Assembly: GCA_021826315.1 (NCBI GenBank)
Contig: JAKAZZ010000010.1
Coordinates: 1-62,009 of the forward strand
Length of the DNA stretch: 62,009 bases
From: Actinomycetes bacterium
GTDB taxonomy: Bacteria > Actinomycetota > Acidimicrobiia > Acidimicrobiales > Acidimicrobiaceae
Reading direction: 5' to 3'
Below are positions 1 to 9,145 of this stretch, in pieces; within the stretch, counting starts at the first letter, position 1; each line of letters starts with the position of its first letter. Made by a program: the position numbers and the translations under genes. The notes under the pieces were generated by a model. It was not told where the DNA came from and made no database searches. It saw nothing but the letters and a program-made list of their open reading frames with translations.

Positions 1-172
1 GAGCGTCACAAACAAAATTAAAAACAAGATTCAGCAGTTGATAGGTAAAGCAAAGGCGAAGGTCGGCGAAATCACCGGCAACAGGAGCCTACAAGTGCAT
101 GGAAAGTCCCAACAGGCTCGAGCTGATATCAAACGAATCGCCGAAAAGGCAAAGGACGTCTTCAAAACCTGA
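1..172 (+). CDS. CsbD-like stress protein (5' end cut by window)
   Basis: The reading frame starts at base 2 with SVTNKIKNKIQQLIGK and ends at TGA 170-172, giving 56 visible residues; base 1 is probably the last base of the start codon, so almost the whole protein is present. The motif IGKAKAKVGEITGN followed by a Lys/Ala-rich helix matches the small CsbD family, which is induced by general stress in many bacteria but has no known biochemical role. The protein is basic, has no signal peptide or membrane segment, and lies 60 bases upstream of a tiny membrane peptide on the same strand, so the two may be co-transcribed. Confidence 0.75.
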   Translation, partial: SVTNKIKNKIQQLIGKAKAKVGEITGNRSLQVHGKSQQARADIKRIAEKAKDVFKT

Positions 173-232
173 CCAGGTTGACGAATCCAATCGAAGGTCA
201 ATTCTCTTTACTTAGAGAGGAAAGGAGAAGTC

Positions 233-304
233 ATGATTCGCACGTTAATTGGTATCGCGATTTTGGTCATCCTGATCATAGTCATAATTTCGCTCGTTCA
301 CTAA
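233..304 (+). CDS. 23-residue hydrophobic membrane peptide
   Basis: ATG 233 is preceded by a strong ribosome binding site (AAAGGAG, 222-228). The frame encodes MIRTLIGIAILVILIIVIIS plus LVH and then TAA. Nearly every residue after Arg3 is aliphatic, so this is a single transmembrane helix with a short positive N-terminus. Such mini-proteins often sit beside CsbD-type stress genes, as here. The ribosome binding site and the uniform hydrophobicity are the only evidence that it is a real gene; the function is unknown. Confidence 0.5.
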   Translation: MIRTLIGIAILVILIIVIISLVH

Positions 305-480
305 AGTCTTCGTTGCCCATTCCAAAGACCCAATCGGGAGATTACGCAACCCATTTGGCGCAATCTCCACCTAATTAGCCGCCGTGAGCGCAAGTCATAC
401 TGAAGTAACTAACTCTGTTGCCTTCATGTATAACTCCACTCGCTAGAGCTAACTTGATTCGAATTAGCAGGAAAAGAAGA

Positions 481-499
481 GGGAGGCCATCGGCCTCCC
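481..499 (-). terminator. Hairpin downstream of the suf genes
   Basis: An 8-bp perfect stem (GGGAGGCC/GGCCTCCC) with a 3-base loop. Read on the minus strand it is followed by a pyrimidine tract (TCTTCTTTTCC), so it probably ends the sufD-Rieske-sufC transcript about 190 bases after the sufC stop. It could also stop the short plus-strand CsbD unit. The bases between 305 and 687 hold no other convincing gene. Confidence 0.55.
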
Positions 500-687
500 T
501 GCAATCCCCCGTCCAAAACTTAGACGTCTTGGACTCCCCCGATCGTGCTCGCTTCCCCCAAAGCATTGAGCAATCACTGTCCGCAACGTCTAACTAATGA
601 TCATTATATACCGCTGTGACCCCAGTCACAATTCACTCAGAGCGAAATATTAACATTTTGCTAATTTTCGTAAAATTAGCTGAGAAC

Positions 688-1404
688 TTACCTCTGGTAG
701 CCGGTCTTCTCTAATTCGAAGGCCAGTTCAAAGTTACCACTTTCGGTAATACGACCCTTCTCGTATACGTGGACGACGTCAGGAACTAACTCCTTTAGAA
801 GCCTGGAGTAGTGGGTGATGGCAATTACCATGAGACCCTCTTCTTTGACCATCCTCGAGATCCTACGCGAAACCTCTCGAAGAGCATCGATGTCTAACCC
901 AGAGTCGAGTTCGTCGAGAAGGGCAAGCTTTGCACCAAGCAGGGAGAGCTGAAGCGTCTCAAATCTCTTCTTTTCACCACCTGAAAAGCCGACATTTATC
1001 GCTCGTCCGGCGAGTTCCTTATCGAGGCCGATGGACGACAACTCTCGCTCAAGATCTCTCTCAACGCGATATTCGCTCTCATGGGGTTGCGCTCGTCGAA
1101 TGTCGTCGAGATAGACTCCTCCGAGTTCGCTCGGCAGCTGAGAGATGAGAAATATTCCACCTCGAGCTCGCTGATATGTTGGAAGATGGGTTATATCTTG
1201 GCCATCAAGGGTTATCTTCCCCTTGGTGATCTCATAACCGCCCTTCCCCATGATGGCAGAGGCAAGTGTCGTCTTACCCGAACCATTGGGACCCATGATC
1301 GCATGGACTTCGCCGGACTTTACCTCAATCGAAAAGCCCTTTACGATCTCTTTGCCATCGATCGATACATGTAGATCTTCGATAATCAATTCACGCTTAG
1401 CCAT
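688..1404 (-). CDS. sufC: SufC, ATPase of the SUF Fe-S cluster assembly complex
   Basis: A 238-residue ABC-type ATPase. Visible motifs are Walker A GPNGSGKT near residue 38, the SufC-type signature GFSGGEKKRFE near residue 143, and Walker B LALLDELDSGLD near residue 159. Known SufC proteins bind SufB and SufD in the cytoplasm and drive cluster assembly by ATP hydrolysis. The start ATG directly follows the TAA of the Rieske gene, so translation is coupled. Length and motifs are normal for SufC. The gene is last in a minus-strand unit sufD-Rieske-sufC; the sufB partner is 9 kb away. Confidence 0.95.
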   Translation of the reverse strand: MAKRELIIEDLHVSIDGKEIVKGFSIEVKSGEVHAIMGPNGSGKTTLASAIMGKGGYEITKGKITLDGQDITHLPTYQRARGGIFLISQLPSELGGVYLDDIRRAQPHESEYRVERDLERELSSIGLDKELAGRAINVGFSGGEKKRFETLQLSLLGAKLALLDELDSGLDIDALREVSRRISRMVKEEGLMVIAITHYSRLLKELVPDVVHVYEKGRITESGNFELAFELEKTGYQR

Positions 1405-1722
1405 TTATACGATCACGACTACTCTCTGGTCCTCGACGACTACTGAATAGGTTGGAACTGACTTGGTCGCAGGTAAAGTCTGGGGCTTACCAGTCTTTAG
1501 CGAGAAGGTACTTCCGTGCTTCCAACATTCAATTTCACAATCGTCGACGTACACTTCGCCTTCTGAAAGAGAGATGTCAGCGTGGGAACACTTATCTCCG
1601 ATTGCATAAAAGTCATCTTCAATTCGAATGACTGCTACGTTACTTGAGCCAACAGAGACCTTCTTTACGCCACCGCTACGGTCGTAGTCATCGACGCTTC
1701 CAGCATCAAAACGATTAGACAA
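1405..1722 (-). CDS. Rieske-type [2Fe-2S] protein of the suf operon
   Basis: A 105-residue protein with both Rieske ligand boxes, C-S-H (in DKCSHADISL) and C-W-K-H (in ECWKHGSTF). It resembles the small ferredoxin components of non-heme iron oxygenases. The start is TTG 1722, placed directly after the sufD TAG and preceded by AAGGGA. Its position between sufD and sufC, as seen in many actinobacteria, suggests it carries electrons for, or receives clusters from, the SUF machine. That role is inferred from context. No membrane segment is present, so it is cytoplasmic. Confidence 0.88.
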   Translation of the reverse strand: MSNRFDAGSVDDYDRSGGVKKVSVGSSNVAVIRIEDDFYAIGDKCSHADISLSEGEVYVDDCEIECWKHGSTFSLKTGKPQTLPATKSVPTYSVVVEDQRVVVIV

Positions 1723-2976
1723 CTAAATTCCCTTCAACTTGTTGGCTACTAGTGCGCCAATTTGCGACCTTAGATTCAAATTTGGAATTGTCTCGGTAAT
1801 CTCCTTGAAGAAGCCCTCAATGATGAGGCGTCGTGCCTCATCTGGATCCACTCCACGTGATTCGAGATAGAACATCATCTCCGGATCGATTGGGCCAACC
1901 GCCGACGCGTGAGAGCAGCGCACGCTATTTTCGCGAATGTCCAAGTTCGGAACCGAATCAGCTCTAGCACCTGGCGATAGAACCAAGTTTCTATTGGTCT
2001 GATAGGCATCGGACTTCACTGCACCCTCTTCGATGACTACAAGACCGGAGTAGACGCTGTGAGCTTCATTTCCAACTGCGCCCTTGAAAAGTAGATCCGA
2101 GGTACTACGGGGCGCTATGTGACGCTGAAAGGTTCGAAAATCTAACATCTGCGAGTCGCTTCCGAAGTAGCAAGCTCGAACCTTCATATCGACATCGTCG
2201 CCAACGATTCGCCCGTCGAAACGGAGGCGACCGTAGTCGGCTCCGAAGCCAAAGGCGTTATAGGTAACCTTGCTATCTTTATCTGCCTCAATGACTACAT
2301 TTTCCACGATCGAGGCCCATCCATCGCAATTTTGCAGGTAACTGTAGGTGCAGCTGGCTCCCGAGCGAACGCCTACTTCAACTAGTGGTGTAAGAAGGGA
2401 TGCACCGCCTCCGCCAGTTACGACCTCAATGACCGAGGCCGATGAACCCTTTTCAAAGATGAACTCAAATCGCGGGGCTACGAGGGTAGTAGAGGCATTC
2501 AATTCAACCTCTAGAAGAATTGGATCCTGAAGTTGGTAACCCTCTTCTATCGTTACTCTCAGAGCTACGGGCGCGTACCCACGGGCAAAGATCCTGAAGT
2601 AATCATCGGAGTTGTCGATCGCAAACGTGGACGGGTTGTCGGAGTTGTCGATCTGTTCGATGCGAATTCCATCTGCACCATTGAACCATAGGTGACCATC
2701 GGTAAGGAGAATGCGTCCGGAGAAGGCGCCGTCGATTAAGGGCTCCCGTCCACTATCGTACACCGTAGCACCACCGACTTCGAAGTTACCAACTTTCGAA
2801 AGCAACGTATCGATTCGCGAATAGCGCCACTCTTCTTCGGTAGCTGTTGGAAGAGACTTCTCGGAAAGTAGCTCTTGGGCTCTCTTTCGGTCTGACTTCT
2901 GAACTTCGGCTATATCCGAAAATAGCTCCATGTGGGCACTTTGAAGATCACGCAACGCGAGTTGGTTATCGGCCAC
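1723..2976 (-). CDS. sufD: SufD, SUF scaffold subunit
   Basis: The product is about 417 residues. The C-terminal half carries the SufB/SufD beta-helix core, including SDLLFKGAVGNEAHSVYSGL and the motif CSHASAVGPIDPEMMFYLESRG, which is diagnostic of the family. SufD forms the SufBC2D complex in the cytoplasm. I chose GTG 2976 because AGGTG lies four bases upstream; an upstream TTG at 3003 would add nine residues and has no ribosome site. It is the first gene of the minus-strand unit sufD-Rieske-sufC. Confidence 0.93.
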   Translation of the reverse strand: MADNQLALRDLQSAHMELFSDIAEVQKSDRKRAQELLSEKSLPTATEEEWRYSRIDTLLSKVGNFEVGGATVYDSGREPLIDGAFSGRILLTDGHLWFNGADGIRIEQIDNSDNPSTFAIDNSDDYFRIFARGYAPVALRVTIEEGYQLQDPILLEVELNASTTLVAPRFEFIFEKGSSASVIEVVTGGGGASLLTPLVEVGVRSGASCTYSYLQNCDGWASIVENVVIEADKDSKVTYNAFGFGADYGRLRFDGRIVGDDVDMKVRACYFGSDSQMLDFRTFQRHIAPRSTSDLLFKGAVGNEAHSVYSGLVVIEEGAVKSDAYQTNRNLVLSPGARADSVPNLDIRENSVRCSHASAVGPIDPEMMFYLESRGVDPDEARRLIIEGFFKEITETIPNLNLRSQIGALVANKLKGI

Positions 2977-3012
2977 AAAACACCTCATAATCTCAAGTGT
3001 CAAATAATTTCT

Positions 3013-3026
3013 ACTATCACGATAGT
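3013..3026. promoter_or_regulatory. Inverted repeat upstream of sufD
   Basis: ACTATC-AC-GATAGT, a perfect 6-bp inverted repeat 37 bases upstream of the chosen sufD start, in the divergent region shared with the enoyl-CoA hydratase gene. Its position fits an operator for an Fe-S or oxidative-stress regulator, but no regulator gene is nearby and the repeat is short. Confidence 0.3.
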
Positions 3027-3129
3027 GGAATTAGCCAACCTATTGATCGTGCTTGCCAAGGTTATCGATGCCACCTAGGCAAATGAACTTCAAACGATCT
3101 ATCGTAAAAAGGCAATGTAACATCGAAGT

Positions 3130-3939
3130 GTGACAGACTTCCAATGTTTTGAGATAACAGTCGACGACTCGGTCGGCCACCTACGCCTAAACCGCGGCGA
3201 CAAACGAAATGCGATGAACCCCGCCTTCTTCGAAGAATTACCTCGCGCAGTGGAACAACTTGCCGAAGATAGCGACGTTAGGGCGATCGTACTCTACTCC
3301 AACACCAAAGACTTCACAGTTGGACTTGACCTAAAAGAGTCGATCCTCCACTTTGAGAAGGGTTCGGTTGCAAAATCTGCGAAGTCGATGTACCACCGCG
3401 TCCTCAAATTACAACAGAGCTTCTCGATTCTCAGTGAAATAGATCAACCTACGATCGCAATACCAACCGGATACTGCATCGGTGGTGGGATCGATTTGAT
3501 CGCAGCTTGCGATATACGTTACGCATCGAGCGATACGATCTTTTCGATAAGAGAGGCCAAGATAGCAATCGTGGCTGATCTAGGAACCCTTCAACGTCTA
3601 CCAGCAATAATCTCACGAGGCGATCTATCTGAACTAGCACTTACCGGCGACGACTTTGACGCGGAATATGCACGAGAGATTCGCCTCGTCTCGCGTGTCT
3701 TTGCAGATCGGCAAGGTGCAATCGATGCCGGGGTTCAGCTAGCCAAGAGAATCGCAGCAAATTCTCCACTTGCGACTGGCGGAACAAAAGATATCTTGCG
3801 CTCTGTCTACGAGAAGGACTTAGACGCCAACTTAGACCGAATCGCTCTGTGGAATTCCGCGTTCATAAGATCCAACGACCTTGGCGAGGCCATGACGGCG
3901 TTCATCGAACGGCGCCCACCTAAATTTAGCGGCGAATAG
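3130..3939 (+). CDS. Enoyl-CoA hydratase/isomerase (dienoyl-CoA isomerase-like)
   Basis: A 269-residue crotonase-fold protein. The oxyanion-hole segment is YCIGGGIDLIAACDIRYAS, and the active-site stretch AIVADLGTLQRLP closely matches the VADVGTLQRLP motif of delta3,5-delta2,4-dienoyl-CoA isomerases (ECH1 type). It therefore probably moves double bonds in unsaturated acyl-CoAs during beta-oxidation in the cytoplasm. The start is GTG 3130 with a weak ribosome site. It is transcribed divergently from sufD and stands alone, with a convergent gene 13 bases after its stop. Simple enoyl-CoA hydratase activity remains possible. Confidence 0.85.
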   Translation: MTDFQCFEITVDDSVGHLRLNRGDKRNAMNPAFFEELPRAVEQLAEDSDVRAIVLYSNTKDFTVGLDLKESILHFEKGSVAKSAKSMYHRVLKLQQSFSILSEIDQPTIAIPTGYCIGGGIDLIAACDIRYASSDTIFSIREAKIAIVADLGTLQRLPAIISRGDLSELALTGDDFDAEYAREIRLVSRVFADRQGAIDAGVQLAKRIAANSPLATGGTKDILRSVYEKDLDANLDRIALWNSAFIRSNDLGEAMTAFIERRPPKFSGE

Positions 3940-3952
3940 ATCGCGTCTAGAA

Positions 3953-4288
3953 CTATCGTCGCTTCCAAAATGGGACGCGCTTTTGCTTTTCTTCTTTGAT
4001 GTCGGCGAGAGCATCGTCGACGGCGAGATTTACGACCATCTCGGCTTGATCAAGTAGATCTTCGATATCTCGCGCATGATCTTCAAGGCTGTCTACCGAT
4101 TCGACTGGTTTGGGGATGAGGCTCCCATGTTTCCAACCAACGTCCGCGAGACGGCGTTCATACTTTGGGCAATTGGACGGACAGCGGAATGGAGCTTCAG
4201 GAGCTAGGTTGAGGGCACAGAAGCGTGCCGCCTCTCCAGAGCTGTACGTCCTACTCTGGAAGTGCTTGCACTCTTCGCGCATCGTCAT
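3953..4288 (-). CDS. Hypothetical four-cysteine protein
   Basis: A 111-residue protein that I do not recognise by name. ATG 4288 has GGAGG seven bases upstream. Four cysteines sit in the N-terminal 40 residues (C7, C24, C36, C40; the last two in CPSNCP), a spacing that could bind zinc or an Fe-S cluster. The C-terminal half is an acidic helix followed by a basic tail ending VPFWKRR. There is no signal peptide. It ends 13 bases from the convergent enoyl-CoA hydratase gene, with no clear terminator between them. Confidence 0.7.
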   Translation of the reverse strand: MTMREECKHFQSRTYSSGEAARFCALNLAPEAPFRCPSNCPKYERRLADVGWKHGSLIPKPVESVDSLEDHARDIEDLLDQAEMVVNLAVDDALADIKEEKQKRVPFWKRR

Positions 4289-5382
4289 AGGTAAACCTCC
4301 ACGTTAAGCTCTCGCTTGTGATCTTGCCGAACTAATGAGGAGATCCACTTCGGTGCGCCGATTTGGAGTATGGATCTGCATAAGCAGGCCAACCTCATTT
4401 CTCGATTATATCTTCAACTATTCAACATCGTAGGCTCATCACTTTAGAAAAGGTAAGACCAACCTAAACCTTTGCTTAGAGCAGTGACAATGACTCCAGC
4501 AAGTGATCTTCGACAGCGCTCAGAGTTTCACCAACACCACGGCAAAAATCGAAAATATCGTCCACCTCCACGCTCTTTGATCAGTTGGGTCCTCGATTCA
4601 TCATCGATGGAAAATATTTTAAATATTTCTTCAAAAAGCTCTAAAGGTTTTTCCGACTCTGCCGATATTTATATTGCGACCCAATAGAGAGTTGAAAAGG
4701 GGCCCCTCTCTCCTCCTCTATGGATCGAATTGTGATAGCAAAATAAGAACTGAATCGCCTAGGGTGAAGTCCCCTTAGGGATTTTGCATTTAAAGCCCCA
4801 ATCCTCAACTCCCGTCTCCCTTCCGTCACATACGTTTCTCCCGGGATTGAAAATTCACCGCAATTGCGCATGCTGGCCCATATAGAGGTTGCTGGTAACT
4901 TCAATGATCGTAAACCCAGCAAGAACAATCTTTTCAACCGAAGCTTCACCAGATTGTCCTTTCTACGAGCCAATGCATAACAATTCGATATGCGCCTAAT
5001 GGATAAAGAATCGAGGCAAGGTTACTGGTACTGGCGACAACTGCGAGGGGAAGCTTCGACTCGCGCATCGGCGTGCGATACTCGTCACTTATTCAAAGCA
5101 CAACCCATTTGAGCCATTTGAGCCATTCGAGAATATTTACTCATTTGTTAGGCGCGAGAGACCAGGGCCCGAAACATGGCAACGACAGTAGGATTCAACG
5201 CTCACTTGCGTAGCACAGGAGTTCTTATCTGTATGGAAACTCATCGTTTACACAAAAAACATTCCGCAATGCTTTAGGCGCGTTTCAGAAACTTCAAAGG
5301 TTCACCTTCGATAGTGGATACATACCAAGTTATAGCTATCGAGATTTCAGATAGTTGAAAAGTGAATCAAGGAGCTAACGAG
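4289..5382. other. Long intergenic region upstream of htrA
   Basis: About 1.1 kb without a convincing gene. Open frames here (for example 4472-4687 and 4641-4973) have no ribosome sites and no recognisable sequence. It does contain a threefold 9-bp repeat at 5106-5131 and short hairpins near 4692 and 4759. No tRNA, SRP RNA or RNase P RNA signature was seen. Part of it must hold the htrA promoter. Confidence 0.4.
5106..5131. repeat. Three tandem 9-bp repeats upstream of htrA
   Basis: CATTTGAGC, CATTTGAGC and CATTCGAG follow one another without spacing, about 250 bases upstream of the htrA start. Tandem direct repeats upstream of a gene that precedes an OmpR-type regulator could be regulator sites, though the 9-base period differs from the usual 10 to 11. 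Confidence 0.45.
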
Positions 5383-6723
5383 ATGGAAGAAAATAGATTC
5401 AACGGCGAAGACCCACTAGACGAAGATCTCGCCGAACTTTCAGGCAACGCACCAAAGAATGACGGAGTAATCCGCGAAGTTCCAACCAATGCATACGAGT
5501 TAGGCGCAACTACGACCATTCCAAAGGCGACGACACAGAGCGCACCTAGGGAAAAGAAGAGCGGCGGCGGAAAACTCATTACGGGAGTAGCTTTGACGGC
5601 GCTAGGCGTAAGTTTCATCGGAGCCTACGGCGGTTACAAGCTGGCAAGTCACGGCAGTTCAAGCACTTCGTCTTCTACCTCAACTACGATCGCGCAACAG
5701 AATGCAACGGCATCTTCGACGGCGACGATTACCTCTAGTAACGGTAGTGCAAACATCCAGTCGATCCTCGCAAAGGTGGAACCAGCAATCGTTGATATTT
5801 CAACGTCTGGAGTCACCTCAAATGGCTTCTTCGGTGGGACATCATCCTTCACTGCTGCAGGTACCGGTATGATCATGACCGCCGACGGCAAGGTGCTTAC
5901 CAATGCTCACGTTGTCGCGAATGCAAGCCAGATACACGTAACACTTCTAAACCAAAACAAGTCTTACACGGCCACAGTGATCGGTTCTGATCCCGCCCAC
6001 GACGTCGCGGTACTGCAGATCCAAGGAGCATCAAATCTCCCTACTGTGACCTTTGGTAAGTCTTCCTCGGCCCAAGTTGGAGATAGCGTGGTCGCAATTG
6101 GTAATGCGTTGGCGCTCCAAGGAATGCCTACCGTAACCAGCGGAATCGTCTCGGGACTTCATAGGTCCCTTTCGACCTCTACCGCAAATCTGACCGACAT
6201 GATCCAAACTGATGCCCCGATCAATCCAGGAAACTCAGGCGGACCACTCCTCAACTCCTCCGGACAGGTAATCGGAATGAATACAGCCATCTACTCCGGT
6301 ACCGGAACCGAACCAGCCCAAAATATCGGCTTTGCAGAGGCTATCGATTCGGTGCTCCCAGTGGTTCAACAAATCGAGGCACACCCCAACACCTCATCTA
6401 CCACAAATGCCACAGCAGGCTACGGATACCTTGGCGTAGGCGTTCAGGCAATGTCGCCTGCCCTAGCTAGCCAGGTTGGCGTTCCATCGACGACCACAGG
6501 GGCTTTAGTGGTTCAAGTATCTCCGGGCTCTCCAGCGGCAAATGCAGGACTTAATGCTGGCTCTGTGATTACAGGAGTAAATGCCACCACAATTACGAGT
6601 GACACAGAGTTGGTAAAAGTCATCCACGCCTTCAAGGCTGGAACCACCGTAACACTACGTTGGGTGGACAGCCAAGGAAGCCACAGCGCACCTGTAACGC
6701 TTGCAAGTGCACCCGTCGCCTAG
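5383..6723 (+). CDS. HtrA/DegP-like membrane-anchored serine protease with PDZ domain
   Basis: A 446-residue protein starting at ATG 5383, which has AAGGAG eight bases upstream. Order of parts: acidic cytoplasmic N-terminus, one transmembrane helix near residues 65-88 (LITGVALTALGVSFIGAYGG), a Ser/Thr-rich linker, a trypsin-like domain with triad H176 (TNAHVV), D207 (HDVAVLQI) and S285 (NPGNSGGPL), and a C-terminal PDZ domain from about residue 340 (GYLGVGVQ). Family members degrade misfolded proteins outside the membrane. A response regulator and kinase follow directly, the same gene set as mycobacterial MprA-MprB-PepD, which suggests control by envelope stress. Confidence 0.93.
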   Translation: MEENRFNGEDPLDEDLAELSGNAPKNDGVIREVPTNAYELGATTTIPKATTQSAPREKKSGGGKLITGVALTALGVSFIGAYGGYKLASHGSSSTSSSTSTTIAQQNATASSTATITSSNGSANIQSILAKVEPAIVDISTSGVTSNGFFGGTSSFTAAGTGMIMTADGKVLTNAHVVANASQIHVTLLNQNKSYTATVIGSDPAHDVAVLQIQGASNLPTVTFGKSSSAQVGDSVVAIGNALALQGMPTVTSGIVSGLHRSLSTSTANLTDMIQTDAPINPGNSGGPLLNSSGQVIGMNTAIYSGTGTEPAQNIGFAEAIDSVLPVVQQIEAHPNTSSTTNATAGYGYLGVGVQAMSPALASQVGVPSTTTGALVVQVSPGSPAANAGLNAGSVITGVNATTITSDTELVKVIHAFKAGTTVTLRWVDSQGSHSAPVTLASAPVA

Positions 6724-6751
6724 AAATTAGTTAGTATCGAAAGGACATAGG

Positions 6752-7498
6752 TTGTCGTCGTTCGCGATAAAAAGTGAGTTCAAATTGGCAGAGAGTTCAA
6801 ATGCACCACGCGTCCTGGTAATCGACGATGAGTCATCGATTACAGACCTAGTTGCAATGGCACTTGGTTTTCAGGGATATAAGGTCGAAAAGGCCGGTGG
6901 AGCGAGGGAGGGAATCGAGAAGGTACGCTCCTTCTCTCCGGACATCATCCTCCTTGATGTGATGATGCCTGAACTTGACGGCTTTGAAGTCGCGAGACGC
7001 CTAAGGATGGAGAAGTTCGAGACACCGATCATCTTTCTGACCGCAAAGGACACGACAGAGGATAAGGTGACCGGCCTCAAAATCGGAGGCGACGACTACG
7101 TAACGAAGCCCTTTTCGCTTGAGGAACTTGCAGCTAGAGTCGATGCGATCATTCGCAGAACTCGCAAGGAGGCAGAGACTTCGAGTCGAATTGTCTTCGC
7201 CGATCTAATCCTTGACCTTGAGACGCACGAAGTATTTCGAGGGGGTGAACCAGTTGAGTTGACATCAACTGAGTTCAACCTCCTCCAATACTTGATGGAA
7301 AATGCAAGAAGGGTTGTTTCCAAGAGTCAGATCCTCGACCACGTTTGGCACTACGACTTCGGTGGCGACGCAAATATCGTCGAAACCTACATCTCATACC
7401 TTCGCAGGAAGATCGACCGTGATGGCGAACCATCCCTCATTCGCACCGTTCGTGGCGCGGGATACTCAATGAGGATGCCCTCGAACTTCGAGGGCTAG
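6752..7498 (+). CDS. OmpR-family response regulator (HtrA-linked)
   Basis: A 248-residue regulator: receiver domain from about residue 20 with the acidic pair DDE, phospho-acceptor D69 (LLDVMMPE) and switch Lys in TKPFS, then a winged-helix DNA-binding domain ending in SYLRRKIDR and TVRGAGYSM. The start is TTG 6752 with AAAGGA seven bases upstream. It lies 28 bases after htrA and 18 bases before the kinase, so the three genes form one unit. By analogy with MprA it probably regulates htrA and other envelope genes; the target sites are not known. Confidence 0.94.
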   Translation: MSSFAIKSEFKLAESSNAPRVLVIDDESSITDLVAMALGFQGYKVEKAGGAREGIEKVRSFSPDIILLDVMMPELDGFEVARRLRMEKFETPIIFLTAKDTTEDKVTGLKIGGDDYVTKPFSLEELAARVDAIIRRTRKEAETSSRIVFADLILDLETHEVFRGGEPVELTSTEFNLLQYLMENARRVVSKSQILDHVWHYDFGGDANIVETYISYLRRKIDRDGEPSLIRTVRGAGYSMRMPSNFEG

Positions 7499-7516
7499 GA
7501 TCTCGCTTTACCCGCT

Positions 7517-9094
7517 TTGAATGGACATCAAGTGAACTTTGCCAAAAAGTTTCTTTCAAAACAGATAGAAAAGTCACTCGGAGTCCCCGCTATTGACGAT
7601 CCACAAAAGAGCTTGAAGTCGCGGTCGACGCTAAAGGCGAAACTCGTCATCACGGTAGCTCTTTTGGTCGCCGCAGGCCTTGCGGTGGCAGATCTTACGA
7701 CCTATACCGCCCTAAGGTCCTTTCTTATCGGCAAGCTTGACCAACAGCTACAGACCACTATCGGTGCTACGGCACAGGCACTCATTGACTCTTTCCAAGG
7801 GCGACAGAATCCAGGTCCTAGCGCAATTGTTCCAAATGGATCTTGGGGTGAGATCGTAAATGGAAGTCACGTAGTCTTCACAGTCGCCTTCGTGGAGGCA
7901 AATACCAAGCAGGGTCCAGAGCCAAAGATAATCTTCCCAACGAAGTCGACGGCGGGAAATATCGCGATTGGCGTACCAACGTCGGTGCCAGCAGTTGGGG
8001 ACCATCATCAAGAGTTTCGAGTCTTAGCTGAGAACCTAGGTAGCTCGCCTAACTCTTTTGTGATCTTGGCGCTCCCCGAAAATGACCTCCAGGCCACCCT
8101 CGCACGACTAGCTCTCGTTACCACCCTCGTATCGCTTATCCTGCTAATCCTGATTATTTCACTAGGCACTTACCTTATTGGCCTAGGACTTTCACCCCTA
8201 GATCGAATGACTGAAACTGCTGTGCAGATATCCGAAGGAGATCTTTCTAGGCGTATCGAGGCGACTTCACGTGACACAGAGGTAGAAAAGCTAGCAAATG
8301 CCCTCAACTATATGCTCTCCACCATCGAGGATGAGATTGGACGTCGCCAAGAGTCAGAGGCGCGCCTGAAGCGATTCGTCGCAGACGCCTCTCATGAACT
8401 TCGAACTCCGCTGACATCAATTCGTGGATACGCAGAGCTAATTGAGACCGGCCTCATCGTCAACCACGACGATATGCTCCTTGCTGCTTCACGCATAGGC
8501 AGAGAGAGCGAACGGATGGCCGGACTAGTCGAAGACCTTTTGCTCCTAGCACGCCTCGACCAAGCTAGAGAACTCGCTAAAAGCGACGTTGACTTCTCCA
8601 AAGTAGTTAGCGATGTAGTAGCAGATGCGAAAGTGGTCGAACCTGAGCGACCAATCGTCGTTCATATAGAACCAAATCTCCATGTAATTGGCGATATGCC
8701 GCGACTAACCCAAGTGGTAGCGAACCTCATGTCTAACCTGCGAAGCCACACTTACCCAGATACCAAAGCTACAGTGACACTGCAAAATCACGCCAACGAC
8801 GACAAGATGATAATTTTGAGCGTTGCTGATGAGGGTCCTGGCCTCACCAAGGAGCAGTTAGACCACGTCTTCGAGCGCTTTTACCGCGCGGATCCATCTC
8901 GTACTCGCGCTGCCGGTGGAGCAGGACTGGGGCTCTCGCTCGTCGCATCGATCGTGGCAGCACACGCCGGACGCAGTTGGATCGCGTCCGATGGTCCAGG
9001 CAAGGGCGTTACCGTATTCGTTGAACTGCCACTGGCAAGGAGTGAGGCGGTCGAGGTTCAGCAAATGGTGGAGTCGGATGCGACAATTTTATGA
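7517..9094 (+). CDS. Sensor histidine kinase (HtrA-linked)
   Basis: A 525-residue membrane kinase: a cytoplasmic tail, transmembrane helix 1 near residues 42-62, an extracytoplasmic sensor of about 130 residues, transmembrane helix 2 near 195-220, HAMP, then a HisKA domain with phospho-acceptor H293 (DASHELRTPLTS) and an HATPase domain with the G boxes DEGPGL and GGAGLGLSL. It should phosphorylate the regulator encoded just upstream. The TTG start at 7517 has no clear ribosome site; GTG 7532 is an alternative. The extracytoplasmic part lies where HtrA acts, so the two may sense the same stress. Confidence 0.93.
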   Translation: MNGHQVNFAKKFLSKQIEKSLGVPAIDDPQKSLKSRSTLKAKLVITVALLVAAGLAVADLTTYTALRSFLIGKLDQQLQTTIGATAQALIDSFQGRQNPGPSAIVPNGSWGEIVNGSHVVFTVAFVEANTKQGPEPKIIFPTKSTAGNIAIGVPTSVPAVGDHHQEFRVLAENLGSSPNSFVILALPENDLQATLARLALVTTLVSLILLILIISLGTYLIGLGLSPLDRMTETAVQISEGDLSRRIEATSRDTEVEKLANALNYMLSTIEDEIGRRQESEARLKRFVADASHELRTPLTSIRGYAELIETGLIVNHDDMLLAASRIGRESERMAGLVEDLLLLARLDQARELAKSDVDFSKVVSDVVADAKVVEPERPIVVHIEPNLHVIGDMPRLTQVVANLMSNLRSHTYPDTKATVTLQNHANDDKMIILSVADEGPGLTKEQLDHVFERFYRADPSRTRAAGGAGLGLSLVASIVAAHAGRSWIASDGPGKGVTVFVELPLARSEAVEVQQMVESDATIL

Positions 9095-9145
9095 AGCCTA
9101 TGCAAAGTGGCAAGTCTTAGGCAATAACTTTGGTATTTTGGCAGG

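Noticed and set aside
4641..4973. 110-residue minus-strand open frame in the htrA upstream region
   Set aside because: No ribosome site, no family resemblance and chance-like composition.
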